Source: Balanoglossus misakiensis
Taxonomy: Eukaryota; Hemichordata
Assembly (NCBI GenBank): GCA_040954595.2
Contig: CM082577.2
Location: 13,702,001 to 13,766,000 of the forward strand
Direction of reading: 5' to 3'
Length of the DNA: 64,000 nucleotides
Part shown: positions 45,307 to 56,528 of the stretch, in pieces
Position numbering within the stretch: position 1 is the stretch's first letter
Layout: each line of letters begins with the position of its first letter
Program-made: the position numbers and the translations under genes
The notes under the pieces: model-generated
Told to the model about the DNA's origin: nothing
Databases searched by the model: none
Seen by the model: the letters and a program-made list of their open reading frames with translations, nothing else

Positions 45307-45766
45307 AGAACAGTGATCCACGGAGACACGTATCTGATTCACACTCATTTATTGCTGAGAATTACTCCAGTACATCAAATATGCCCAGTAATGAATATAT
45401 GCGAGGAAGGGAACGAGCTCAGTAGCCTGAGGTACTCCCATCTCTCGTTAGATTCTACCTACAACTTTGAAAACAAAATTCTTATGATTACTTTTTTCAA
45501 GACGTGATTAAACATGTAAAATATCACAAAAACAATGGGTTACAATTGCATTGGGCATCAATTCAACTATATACGTACCAATTTACATAAAGCGTTATAT
45601 AGAAAAGTCAGTTCGATGATGAGTGACAACCAGAGGAGTCAGTTAAACACCAGCTCTCCCCATCTACTTCAAATACATAAATCAAATACTATCAAACATT
45701 GAAATTCCCTAGCTCTGGATTATTTGACCTTTAAAATAATATTTGACTTTTATACAGATTGAAACA
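45307..45766 (-). repeat. Fossil solo LTR, module C
   Basis: As in B, at offset 4,772. Confidence 0.75.
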
Positions 45767-45824
45767 CAATACATGAAATGTATGCGATGAATCAAGATGC
45801 ATATACGCGATATATTGAGTCAGC

Positions 45825-45859
45825 TTCATCATCATTGTCGTCGTCGTCGTTATCATGAT

Positions 45860-45904
<45 letters not shown>

Positions 45905-45980
45905 GTCATCATCACCATCTTCTTCTTCAGAAACGTCGCCGCCTTCAACATCATCATCATCATCGTCGTCGTCGTTCTAT
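45825..45980. repeat. (TCA)n/(TCG)n tract, module C
   Basis: Longer TCA run than in B, 12 bp shorter than in D; otherwise the flanks of C and D agree. Confidence 0.9.
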
Positions 45981-46209
45981 TGGGATTCATTGTCTTTACA
46001 TTCAAATGTCTTGTGTGATATCAATGTTAGTATGCTTTCTCAATTAGTTTGCAAGAGTACCAGTGGAGACATTTCACTAAAATCATGCAAGTGCATTTAT
46101 AAAAGTATATGGGGTTAATAACCACATGAAAAGAAAACATGCTTTTTTACATTTGAGTAATATGCCCGATGTCGATTACTATTCATGACATTTCCCTTAA
46201 ATATCATAA

Positions 46210-47488
46210 TTAGGGAGAATCTTCTTTGCCATCCGAAAACGTTTCTGTGTGCGCATCCGGTCCCTTTTCCTCCGGTTCCTTTTTACGTTGGGGTGGAGGC
46301 TGCAAATAGTGGAAGTTATCAACATTTACTACAATAAGCACACAAAGCAGAGTACAAATCAATTTGCATTTGCGTGTAACCAAGGTAGGAGGTCAGCTGG
46401 AAGTCAGACGGAAGGAAGAGTTCACCAAAAGAGGGCGCATCGCGCGAGCAGAGTGTATTGAAAGGATAAAGGTTAGAATCGTTAATGGTAAGTGAAAGGC
46501 AGAAGAAGAATAAAAGGCTGACCGACAATTTTTTCCATCAAATCCCTCAATGAATCCCTGTGCCGAGACGAAGGATTATAAAATCGATGATTTCTGCCAA
46601 GGCGGCCCAGACATTGATTGGGATCTAAATAAAGTTGGCTTTCACTTTCACTTTTGCTGGTTATGCAAATGCATTGATTTATTCTGAGGATTTAGTCAGT
46701 TAGTCAACATCACCCCTGATAGTAGATAATTATTTACATTGGCACAGGAGAGAAAAATCACGAAGTTTGCGGATAGGTTTCAATATGTGTACAATAGAGA
46801 TTATCAGTTGTTAAATGGAAACCATTGTCTTTCTTCAACCCCTGATTCTCTCAAATGTTTTTGACATCAAATGTTTATGTTCTGCAAAGCCCTTGTTTTC
46901 CATTGATTGTTTTTGTCAAGTTAATCCTTTTGCTTTTAGATAAATCTGGTCGATCAAGAAGGAACGCCTTTAAAGATGGCCACAGGAGAGAAAAAGAAAC
47001 GAAGCCTTGGGTATACATCCAGTTTGTTTTATATCTCAATCAATGTTTGGGGCGCATGTGATTTTAATACTTCAATATTCTCCTTATCCTAATTTCGTAC
47101 TCTTGCTATAGGCGGCTGAATAAATGGGTACGGCACCCGTTTATCTTTTGACATGTTAATATTTACATGTACAGTACAGCCACAATCAAAGGTTGATATG
47201 TTTGTGTATACCCATCAGTTACCCCATTTTGCTTACAGAATCCCGAAATATCAACTGAAATTGCCAATCTATGCAAGATTCAAATCTTACCGGTTCTAAA
47301 ACTGGTACACCGTCTTTCGTTGTTAATTGTTTTGGGGGGCCTACAGAAGTTTTAATAGGTGTCTCCAATATTAGTTGTAGTGCTTGTCGGTTGCCTGCAG
47401 CTGCAGCTGCTAATCGTGGTTGTGGGTTTGGGTTAACGATAGCCGATACTGCTCCAGAATATTCTTCCTTTCTACCAGTGTTGTCCAT
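46210..47488 (-). CDS. Module C candidate two-exon gene
   Basis: Exon 1 is 47488-47291 (66 codons), of the A cassette type, beginning MDNTGRKEEYSGAVSAIV and ending DGVPVLEP at CCG|GTAAGA, phase 0. Terminal exon 46299-46210 follows CTATTTGCAG, phase 0: PPPQRKKEPEEKGPDAHTET then FSDGKEDSP and TAA. Direct splicing gives 95 residues: an A-type N-terminus on a B/D-type C-terminus, a natural chimera created by the recombination joint at about 46966, which lies in the intron. The intron contains further open stretches seen in A, including APSFGELFLPSDFQLTSYL. No recognisable fold. Confidence 0.4.
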
Positions 47489-48992
47489 TTTCTGTTGATC
47501 AAATGTCGTAGAGACAGATAAATATGTAAAACAATGAATGGAATAGGCAGATTAAATGATAAACCAAGGCTACGCAACTATAGTTTTCACCAAATAAAAT
47601 GCAACATAACAACTCAATAGCAGGCCTCCCGCTGTAGAAGTGCGTTGACCTGCGGCTCATGTGATTAGGAGACAAAAAAGTCTCCAACTTGTCCCAGGTT
47701 CTTGACTATGCGAGATTATATTTGTCCTAAAGATAGCCGAGAATTAGGTATGTGCATATTAGGTATGTGCATATTAGGTATGTAGGTATAATTAGGTAAA
47801 AAGTTACGATCTTGGAAACAAAGAAATGTAGGTCTGGTCCTATAAAAAATACTGTATTGGGGTCGTCAAAGTCGTGTCAACCCAATCGACGCAAAAAATA
47901 ACGGTACCTTGCACTTGCCACAGACGCGCGGCATATTGCCTAGTTCGTATATCATTATTATTATTATCTTTTTTTTAGCTCTGCTGTCACTTGTGTCAGC
48001 CGAGCTGTAGCAGTAGGTTGATAAGTGTCCGTCCGTCGTCCGTCCGTCCGTCCGTCCGTCCGTCCGGCGTCCGTCAACTTTTGGTATTTCAATCTTCTTC
48101 TTTAAAACAACTAGGCATATTTAGATGAAATTTGGTTGGAATGTGTGTTATAGTGCCCCTACCTGATTTTGTAAATTTGGATTTGATGGGGTCATGAATA
48201 TGTAAATTAGATCTAAAAATAGAATTTTTGGTCAAAAATCTTCTTCTCCATAACTACATGTACGATGAAGCTGAAATTTGGTAGGAATGTGTGTTATGGT
48301 GCCCCTACCTGATTTTGTTAAACATCATTGCCCAGGTTACACTGTTAAAGTCAGCAGAGCTCTTTTGACCGATAGGTATCTTGTATTGTAACCATGTTTG
48401 CATTGTCTAATATAATGTGCCCTCAGTTCTGTATGTTTGAGGTCACAAACGCACGTACCGGGGATCATTCAGGCGTATATCACACATGTGTTAGACAAAG
48501 CAGACATTGTGGTAGTCAATCCACAAAGACCCACTTTTACGCTGCCGATAACAAGGACACACATATAAATATGTTTTTGCTTTTCATAAGAAAGGGTATT
48601 TTATTTGTCATATTCCAACAGGAAAGCGGCGTAATGTCATCCTTTAAAGGGACAAAGTCTCTCTCTCGCTGCCCTTTTCCATTAGTTATGTTTGAAGTAA
48701 AATCCGCATTATGTATGTAAATTAGGTACCCAATGTCCTGTCTTACCAGTTGTTAATCAAGAATGCAGACTATCGAGTCTCCCATCAATGAGCGCCTGCT
48801 TATTAACCCTTCGACGGATGCAGTTGATTTTAACATAAAAACTAGTGACCCAGAACTGCATACCCACAAGGCGCTCGGGCATGTCACTAGCCCGGCTGTA
48901 AATTGAGCGTTTGCCCTCATACGCCAGTATAGGACAAATGTGGCCCTTTTAGTACTTTCCCCCCACACAGAAACTGACCAGGTTGGATCAAT
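46966..48992. repeat. 2.03-kb segmental duplicate (partner 29731-31757)
   Basis: See partner. The left limit is GCCTTTAAAGATGG, where the flanks switch from GGAAC (B/D type) to the A type. The right limit is the GGATCAAT block, after which C rejoins the B/D type (CTGACTCTG). Confidence 0.9.
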
Positions 48993-50186
48993 CTGACTCT
49001 GATTATCAGCAAATCCCGAGTTGATCAGTATGAAGGTAAACTTGCAGAGTATGGCCTATTTCGGACAAAACGGCCGTACACACCACGTCCTAATCTGAGT
49101 TGGGAAAAGTTGTCATGGTGCCGGTAGCAGAAGTTCGCAAATACGCGCCATTTCTATGAACTTACCTATTTTCTTCAGGAACTGACTCGTCCAAGCCCTA
49201 CTTTATCGACTGCAGGGGAATGTGTATGTATTCAGGTGTGCCGTACGCTCGAATGTGTCATATGCTAATTTTTATTGCTTTCGTTTTCGTCTTTTGTAGT
49301 GAGGCGGATATGACGGGAAGGGGTGATACAACTATTGAACAGGGGCGATCTTGTCCACACGGAGAGTAAAAGTGGGCTAAATACGAAAGAAGAAATACAT
49401 GTAGAGTAAGTAAATGAATATTGAAGTGATACAAGTCACAATTCGACCTGGTCTGTACTATACAAGAAGTAGTAAAACTGAGTCAAGATACTGTCGTAAG
49501 AAACACAGTTGCCTGCGAATGATGTTATGGTCAAATCATCATTCTCCTGGGGCATGAATGGCCTAGGGTTAGTAATGCGTGAAGACAAGTCACCCGCGAC
49601 TCCGAAATTATATACCGAGACCTTTTCTATGGATTAGGTCTATATTTTTTTCGCCACCTGGATTTTGGAGAGAAAAATATCATTATGTCATTTTCATGCA
49701 CTCGCCGAACACGACAAAAAATCAACCTCTACTTTCCTGTTTTCTTATAAAAAGCAACCTACGTGATTTAGGCCTATGTGTGTTGGGTTCTTGTTTTTGG
49801 TAGCGTCGCCGCCAATCTTTATGTTTGCATTGTCTAATATAATGTGCCCTCGGTTCTGTGTGTTTGAGGTCACAAACGCACGTACTGGGGATCACAGAGC
49901 CGTATATAACACGTGTTAGACAAAGCAGATATTGTGGTAGTCAATCCACAAAGACCCACTTTTACGCTGCCGATAACAAGAACACAACAGATAAATATGT
50001 TTTTGCTTTTCATAAGAAAGGGTATTTTCCTTTTGATAACTGCACACCATGGTCCTGGAAATTCTTAAGTCAGGCAATTCAAAATTATTTCAAAAAGTGA
50101 AATGGCTGTTTGTAGTAATTACATGCACTTATACAGTAATCGATTAAATTTCCTTTTTGATATCAAATTTAGCAGAGAACAGTCAG

Positions 50187-50646
50187 AGAACAGTGATCCA
50201 CGGAGACACGTATCTGATTCACACTCATTTATTGCTGAGAATTACTCCAGTACATCAAATATGCCCAGTAATGAATATATGCGAGGAAGGGAACGAGCTC
50301 AGTAGCCTGAGGTACTCCCATCTCTCGTTAGATTCTACCTACAACTTTGAAAACAAAATTCTTATGATTACTTTTTTCAAGACGTGATTAAACATGTAAA
50401 ATATCACAAAAACAATGGGTTACAATTGCATTGGGCATCAATTCAACTATATACGTACCAATTTACATAAAGCGTTATATAGAAAAGTCAGTTCGATGAT
50501 GAGTGACAACCAGAGGAGTCAGTTAAACACCAGCTCTCCCCATCTACTTCAAATACATAAATCAAATACTATCAAACATTGAAATTCCCTAGCTCTGGAT
50601 TATTTGACCTTTAAAATAATATTTGACTTTTATACAGATTGAAACA
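50187..50646 (-). repeat. Fossil solo LTR, module D
   Basis: As in C, at offset 4,880. Confidence 0.75.
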
Positions 50647-50704
50647 CAATACATGAAATGTATGCGATGAATCAAGATGCATATACGCGATATATTGAGT
50701 CAGC

Positions 50705-50739
50705 TTCATCATCATTGTCGTCGTCGTCGTTATCATGAT

Positions 50740-50796
<57 letters not shown>

Positions 50797-50872
50797 GTCA
50801 TCATCACCATCTTCTTCTTCAGAAACGTCGCCGCCTTCAACATCATCATCATCATCGTCGTCGTCGTTCTAT
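50705..50872. repeat. (TCA)n/(TCG)n tract, module D
   Basis: Longest TCA run of the B-C-D group; 12 bp longer than in C. Confidence 0.9.
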
Positions 50873-51101
50873 TGGGATTCATTGTCTTTACATTCAAATG
50901 TCTTGTGTGATATCAATGTTAGTATGCTTTCTCAATTAGTTTGCAAGAGTACCAGTGGAGACATTTCACTAAAATCATGCAAGTGCATTTATAAAAGTAT
51001 ATGGGGTTAATAACCACATGAAAAGAAAACATGCTGTTTTACATTTGAGTAATATGCCCGATGTCGATTACTATTCATGACATTTCCCTTAAATATCATA
51101 A

Positions 51102-52318
51102 TTAGGGAGAATCTTCTTTGCCATCCGAAAACGTTTCTGTGTGCGCATCCGGTCCCTTTTCCTCCGGTTCCTTTTTACGTTGGGGTGGAGGCTGCAAATA
51201 GTGGAAGTTATCAACATTTACTACAATAAGCACACAAAGCAGAGTACAAATCAATTTGCATTTGCGTGTAACCAAGGTAGGAGGTCAGACGGAAGGAAGA
51301 GTTCACCAAAAGAGGGCGCATCGCGCGAGCACAGTGTATTGAAAGGATAAAGGTTAGAATCGTTAATGGTAAGTGAAAGGCAGAAGAAGAATAAAAGGCT
51401 GACCGACAATTTTTTCCATCAAATCCCTCAATGAATCCCTGTGCCGAGACGAAGGATTATAAAATCGATGATTTCTGCCAAGGCGGCCCAGACATTGATT
51501 GGGATCTAAATAAAGTTGGCTTTCACTTTCACTTTTGCTGGTTATGCAAATGCATTGATTTATTCTGAGGATTTAGTCAGTTAGTCAACATCGCCCCTGA
51601 TAGTAGATAATTATTTACATTGGCACAGGAGAGAAAAATCACGAAGTTTGCGGATAGGTTTCAATATGTGTACAATAGAGATTATCAGTTGTTAAATGGA
51701 AACCATTGTCTTTCTTCAACCCCTGATTCTCTCAAATGTTTTTGACATCAAATGTTTATGTTCTGCAAAGCCCTTGTTTTCCATTGATTGTTTTTGTCAA
51801 GTTAATCCTTTTGCTTTTAGATAAATCTGGTCGATCAAGAAGGAACGCCTTTAAGATGGTCACAGGACAGAAAACGAAATGTATGAATGGCTGGGCCGCC
51901 TGTGATTTTTATCGATAAAATACCTCAATCTTTTCCTTATCCTAATTCGACGGACGATAACTTGTTGAATTTCGTACTCTTGCTATAGGCGGCTGAAGAA
52001 ATTTATAAATACATCATGAAAATTATGCATAAAATAGCAAAATAGCAGTTATTGGGGCTTTAAAGGCCCGAGCTTAGGCACTCCTTCCACTTATTCTTTT
52101 TTCTACGTTTATGATCATTGCTTACCAAAATACCGAGAGGTGAACTAAAATTGCCAATCTATGCAAGATTGAAATCTTACCGGCTGGGCTAAAACTGGTA
52201 CGCCGCATTTTAGAACTTGGTCAGTTTGCAAGTGTGTACTTGCATTACTCGTAAGTCGTTCTATTGGAACATGTAATATTGGTTCAGGATTTTCTTCCTT
52301 TCCACACGTGTTGTCCAT
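51102..52318 (-). CDS. Module D candidate two-exon gene, upstream region deleted
   Basis: Exon 1 is 52318-52181 (46 codons): the B cassette with a 6-bp in-frame insertion adding Thr-Ser (IERLTSNASTHLQ), ending CGVPVLAQP at CCG|GTAAGA, phase 0. Terminal exon 51191-51102, phase 0, is identical in protein to that of C (PPPQRKKEPEEKGPDAHTET). Direct splicing gives 75 residues. Only about 55 bp of shared 5'UTR remain before the deletion joint, so the conserved TATA-like region is gone; expression may be lost or rewired. Function unknown. Confidence 0.35.
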
Positions 52319-53537
52319 TTTCTGTTGATCAAATGTCGTAGAGACAGATAAATATGTTAAACAATGAATGGAATAGAGGAACGTATGGAACGAAAATCAC
52401 GAATTTTCCCATCAATAAGCGCCTGCTTATAACTTCATATGTAACCCTTAGACGGCTGAAGTTGATTCTAACGTGAAAACCAGTGACCCAGAACTGCATA
52501 CCCAGTAGGCGCTCGCGCATGTCACTAGCCCGGGTGTAAATTGAGCGTTTGCCCTCATACGCCAGTATAGGACAAATGTGGCCGTTTTAGTACTTTTCCC
52601 CCACACAGAAACTGACCAGGTTGGATCAATCTGACTCTGATTATCAGCAAATCCCGAGTTGATCAGTATGAAGGTAAACTTGCAGAGTATGGCCTATTTC
52701 GGACAAAACGGCCGTACACACCACGTCCTAATCTGAGTTGGGAAAAGTTGTCATGGTGCCGGTAGCAGAAGTTCGCAAATACGCGCCATTTCTATGAACT
52801 TACCTATTTTCTTCAGGAACTGACTCGTCCAAGCCCTACTTTATCGACTGCAGGGGAATGTGTATGTATTCAGGTGTGCCGTACGCTCGAATGTGTCATA
52901 TGCTAATTTTTATTGCTTTCGTTTTTGTCTTTTGTAGTGAGGCGGATATGGTGCACTATGGGAAGGGGTGATACAACTATGGAATAGGGGCGATCTTGTC
53001 CACACTGAGAGTAAAAGTTGACTAAATACAAAAGAAGAAAAACATGTTGAGTAAGTAAATAAATATTGAAGTGATACAAGCCACAATTCGACCTGGCCTG
53101 TAATTGCAAGGCGTAGTAAAACTGAGTCAAGATACTGTCGTAAGAAACACAGTTGCCTGCGAATGATGATATGGTCACATCATCATTCAACTGTGGCATG
53201 AATGACCTTGGGGAGTAATGCATGTAGATAAGTCACCTCCGAAATCATATACCAAGACATGGTTTAACTGTCACTTAATTTGCTGCTGAGAAGACAATAG
53301 GACAGGAATACCCCCCCCCCCAAAAAAAAAAAATAACACAAAATAGTTTCTCTTCATGGGGTCTATATTTTTTTCGCCACCTGTATTTTTGAGAGAAAAA
53401 TGTCATGATGTCATTTTCATGCACTCCCCGAACACGATAAAAAAACAACCTCAACTTTCATGTTTTCTTATAAAAAGCAACACACATGATTTAGGCCTTT
53501 GTGTGTGTAGGGTTCTTGTCTTTGGCAGCGTCGCCGC

Positions 53538-53650
53538 TAGCTGCAATAATTGTAGCCCTGTTGGGTTGGTTGATCGCTGACGGGGGGCTTGATCGCTGAC
53601 GGCCTGGTCAGCGATCAACCAACCCACCAGGGCTACAATTATTGCAGCTA
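53538..53650. mobile_element. 113-bp near-palindromic MITE with 9-bp TSD CGTCGCCGC
   Basis: The ends TAGCTGCAATAATTGTAGCC are perfectly inverted over about 22 bp, and the near-perfect arms reach about 43 bp (GTTGGTTGATCGCTGA). CGTCGCCGC flanks it at 53529-53537 and 53651-53659. Modules B, C and D show the empty site AGCGTCGCCGCCAATC, proving insertion after the units diverged. Same TSD length and TAG start as the MITE at 26156. Confidence 0.93.
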
Positions 53651-53961
53651 CGTCGCCGCCAATCTTTATGTTTGCATTGTCTAATATAATGTGCCCTCGG
53701 TTCTGTGTGTTTGAGGTCACAAACGCACGTACTGGTGTGAGGGCGCTCTTCGCTGAGCGTACATGTTGAAAGTTGCTTGAAAATCTCTATTTCAACAAGC
53801 GTTGTATTTTTCTTGTGGACGAAAATAACCTACAAGGTTCGGTTCATGAAGTGTTCAAGATTAACTTTGGAGGTTTTTTGAGCGGGTATGAACACGATTG
53901 GCTTGGAAAATTGAAGGAAGTTCCAGCGACACTGAGAGTTCGTAGGAAGACGTGATTCAAG

Positions 53962-54834
53962 ATGGCGGCCAAGGTGGTTACACGACGTGGAAGTGCTAAA
54001 GCTAGGTCAGAGGAGGGAATTCATCATGGTAATGAATGTGGGACGTGTAGAAAGGCGATAAAGGAAGACACGGCAGCCCTTCTTTGCGGTATGTGTAACT
54101 TTTGGCACCACACCTCCTGTGAAAATGTGTCGAGGGGTGTGTACGAATTTCTGAATGAAAATACGAAGGAAGATGACAGTCCGATACATTGGTATTGCAG
54201 GAAGTGCAACTCTTGTGCGGTAAAGTTGATGTCGAAAATAACTGTTATAGAACAAAAGCAGGCAGAGATGCAGTGTGACTTGACTGGTCTGAAAAGTTCT
54301 GTGACCAAACTAGAAACGAGTGTTGTCCAATTCCAGTCGAATGTTGATGAACTGCAAGACGATATCTCTAAACGTATATCTGATGAGTTTGACAAAGAAA
54401 AAAGAAGATGTAATGTGATAATTCGCAATTGTAAAGAAGTGATAGGCAGAGATGATAAATGCTTGGTGGAAAGTATCTTTGAAGATATTGAGCCAGCATG
54501 TGACTTAGGTAGTATTAATGTGCAAAGACTCGGAATACAGAGGGGAGAGAGCTATAACAGACCAATCAGAGTAAGGCTTTCATCTCCAGACATTAGACAG
54601 AAGGTGTTACAGGTGGCTCCTAAACTCAGAGAAAGTGGAATTGAAGAATACCAGTCAATTTATATTACTCCAGATTTAACAAAACAAGAGCAAGAGAAGG
54701 ACAGACAACTGAGGTTGGAACTAAAGGAAAGAAGAAAGGCTGGAGAGAAGAACTTGAGAATAAGAAGAGGCAAAATTGTTGAAGTTAGCAATGCCGAAGC
54801 TCAAGTATTAGAAAATGAGAATACAAAAAACTGA
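53962..54834 (+). CDS. Non-LTR ORF1 protein with PHD-type zinc finger and coiled coil
   Basis: 290 codons, ATG in an AAGATGG context. Residues about 27-80 carry a PHD-like Cys/His series (CGTCRKAI, LLCGMCNFWHHTSCE, HWYCRKCNSC). Residues about 90-140 form a coiled coil (VTKLETSVVQFQSNVDELQD). The C-terminal part (RRCNVIIRNCKEVIG, then SYNRPIRVRLSSPDIRQKVL) resembles the RNA-binding region of ORF1 proteins. PHD-bearing ORF1 proteins are known in CR1-group elements. It is intact, which suggests recent insertion. It is followed after 26 bp by ORF2. Confidence 0.88.
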   Translation: MAAKVVTRRGSAKARSEEGIHHGNECGTCRKAIKEDTAALLCGMCNFWHHTSCENVSRGVYEFLNENTKEDDSPIHWYCRKCNSCAVKLMSKITVIEQKQAEMQCDLTGLKSSVTKLETSVVQFQSNVDELQDDISKRISDEFDKEKRRCNVIIRNCKEVIGRDDKCLVESIFEDIEPACDLGSINVQRLGIQRGESYNRPIRVRLSSPDIRQKVLQVAPKLRESGIEEYQSIYITPDLTKQEQEKDRQLRLELKERRKAGEKNLRIRRGKIVEVSNAEAQVLENENTKN

Positions 54835-54860
54835 GAAGAGGTGCTCATTGTGTAAATAAC

Positions 54861-56528
54861 ATGACAAACTCTAATTCTAAACTGAAAACAAGTAAGACTG
54901 TACATAATGTAAATAAAACTAGTGATAAGAGGAAGCCAGATAGAGATGTATATGTAAATATGAATGATTTAGCGGATCCAGTGAACTTTGCAGGTGATGG
55001 AGCCAATAAGCTGAGCACTATTAGTATAACACAGGAGACTGTTGAGTCAAAAATCAAAACTCTCAAAGTAACCAAGGCACCAGGTCCTGATGGTGTAACA
55101 ACAAGAGTTTTAGTAGAATGCTGTTCTCAACTTGCATATCCATTGACAGTTTTGTTTAATAGATCACTAAAGGAAACGATTGTTCCTGAGGATTGGAAAC
55201 AAGCAAATGTCTGCCCGATTTTCAAAAAAGGAAAGAAGAGTACTCCAGGTAATTACAGACCAGTGAGTTTGACATCGGTGGTTTGCAAACTAATGGAATC
55301 ATGCCTAAGAGACAGTATAGTGAAGCATCTAGATGAACAGCAATTGATACTTCCATCACAACATGGTTTCACTTCTGGCAAGTCCTGTTTAACTAATTTA
55401 TTGGAGTTCCTAGATGACGTAACTGAGTATCTAGATGAAGGTCATCCAGTTGATATTATTTATCTGGACTTTGCAAAGGCGTTTGACAAAGTGGCACATA
55501 AAAGGCTGATAAGGAAATTACAGGCACATGGTATAGTAGGCCACATAAGTGATTGGATTGCTGAGTGGTTGGCCAATAGGAAACAGCGTGTGGTGATACA
55601 TGGAAGGAGTTCATCCTGGGAACCAGTATCCAGTGGAGTGCCACAGGGATCTGTCCTTGGGCCTGTATTGTTCCTTATCTTTATTAATGACATTGACATC
55701 AACATATCTTCCAATATTAAGAAATTCGCAGATGACACGAAAGTGTACAGGAAAGTTGAAAATGAAGACGACTACCTGGTATTGCAAGAAGATCTTAACA
55801 AACTTACTGACTGGTCAGATAATTGGCTTATGCAGTTTAATGTAGCTAAATGCAAGGTCTTACATGCTGGTTCAAACAACCCAGGTTATGAATACTGTAT
55901 GAACGAATCCATGCTTGCAGAAGTAGAAGAGGAAAAGGATGTTGGTGTCATCATTGATAGAAGTTTTAAACCAAGTAAACAGTGTTCAGAAGCAGTACTG
56001 AAAGCGACCAGGATCATTGGAATGATTAAAAGAAGTTTTACCCTTCGAACCAAGGACGTCATAGTACGCCTTTACAAACAATTTGTCAGACCCCATTTGG
56101 AATATGCGTCCCAAGCCTGGGCTCCATGGCTCAAAAAAGATATTGCTGCCCTGGAAAAAGTTCAGCGTCGCGTTACTAAGCTAGTAACAGAGTGCCGTGG
56201 AAAAAGTTACCCTGAGAGAATGCATATATTAGGGCTTACAACCCTTGAAACCCGCCGTGTAAGAGGTGATATGATAGAGGTTTTTAAAATTTTGAATAAC
56301 GTAGATCGCTGCTCAGTTACCTTGATGAGAAGTTTGTGCTCAACAACTAGAGGTCATGACTACAAGCTCCAAAAGCTGCCATCCAGACTAGACATTCGCA
56401 AATATTCATTTCCTGTTCGTGTTGTGAACGAGTGGAACGCTTTACCGGACTTTGTGATTATGTCAAAGGATACAAACAATTTCAAGAACAATATTGACAT
56501 TTATTTTCAAGCAACTGATAGGATTTGA
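54861..56528 (+). CDS. Non-LTR ORF2: complete reverse transcriptase without endonuclease
   Basis: 555 codons. After about 55 residues of low-similarity sequence it enters an RT linker (VESKIKTLKVTKAPGPDGVT) and all RT blocks: [71 protein letters not shown] and catalytic KFADDTKVY. Then come the thumb and C-terminal region (RPHLEYASQAWAPWLKKD, VVNEWNALPDFVI). No APE motifs occur before RT. All RT catalytic Asp residues are present. The ATG at 54861 starts a frame that overlaps nothing. CR1-group assignment is by motif similarity. Confidence 0.9.
   Translation: MTNSNSKLKTSKTVHNVNKTSDKRKPDRDVYVNMNDLADPVNFAGDGANKLSTISITQETVESKIKTLKVTKAPGPDGVTTRVLVECCSQLAYPLTVLFNRSLKETIVPEDWKQANVCPIFKKGKKSTPGNYRPVSLTSVVCKLMESCLRDSIVKHLDEQQLILPSQHGFTSGKSCLTNLLEFLDDVTEYLDEGHPVDIIYLDFAKAFDKVAHKRLIRKLQAHGIVGHISDWIAEWLANRKQRVVIHGRSSSWEPVSSGVPQGSVLGPVLFLIFINDIDINISSNIKKFADDTKVYRKVENEDDYLVLQEDLNKLTDWSDNWLMQFNVAKCKVLHAGSNNPGYEYCMNESMLAEVEEEKDVGVIIDRSFKPSKQCSEAVLKATRIIGMIKRSFTLRTKDVIVRLYKQFVRPHLEYASQAWAPWLKKDIAALEKVQRRVTKLVTECRGKSYPERMHILGLTTLETRRVRGDMIEVFKILNNVDRCSVTLMRSLCSTTRGHDYKLQKLPSRLDIRKYSFPVRVVNEWNALPDFVIMSKDTNNFKNNIDIYFQATDRI

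Larger units (their letters stand above)
44232..49111. repeat. Tandem module C
   Basis: 4,880 bp. Its first half is almost base-for-base repeated in D at offset 4,880. Its second half, 46966-48992, is almost base-for-base module A at offset 17,235. C is therefore a recombinant of two unit types. Confidence 0.9.
49112..52749. repeat. Tandem module D
   Basis: 3.64 kb. Its first part repeats C at offset 4,880. Its gene region repeats B at offset about 9,689. About 1.0-1.1 kb upstream of exon 1 is deleted, the joint being at about 52377 (GAATGGAATA joined to GAGGAACGTATGG). Confidence 0.9.

Noticed and set aside
44699-45425. Other repeated short plus-strand frames in modules B-E (for example MKTSHPRLRNYIPRPFLWIR)
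   Set aside because: Identical because the modules are near-identical DNA; they have no splice logic or in-frame variation, unlike the exon-1 set.
46855-47061. Plus-strand terminal exon (KSGRSRRNAFKDGHRREK) after a CTTTTAG acceptor
   Set aside because: A 1-bp difference between units changes the frame and C-terminus; no upstream partner exon found. Kept only as a weak alternative to the minus-strand gene.
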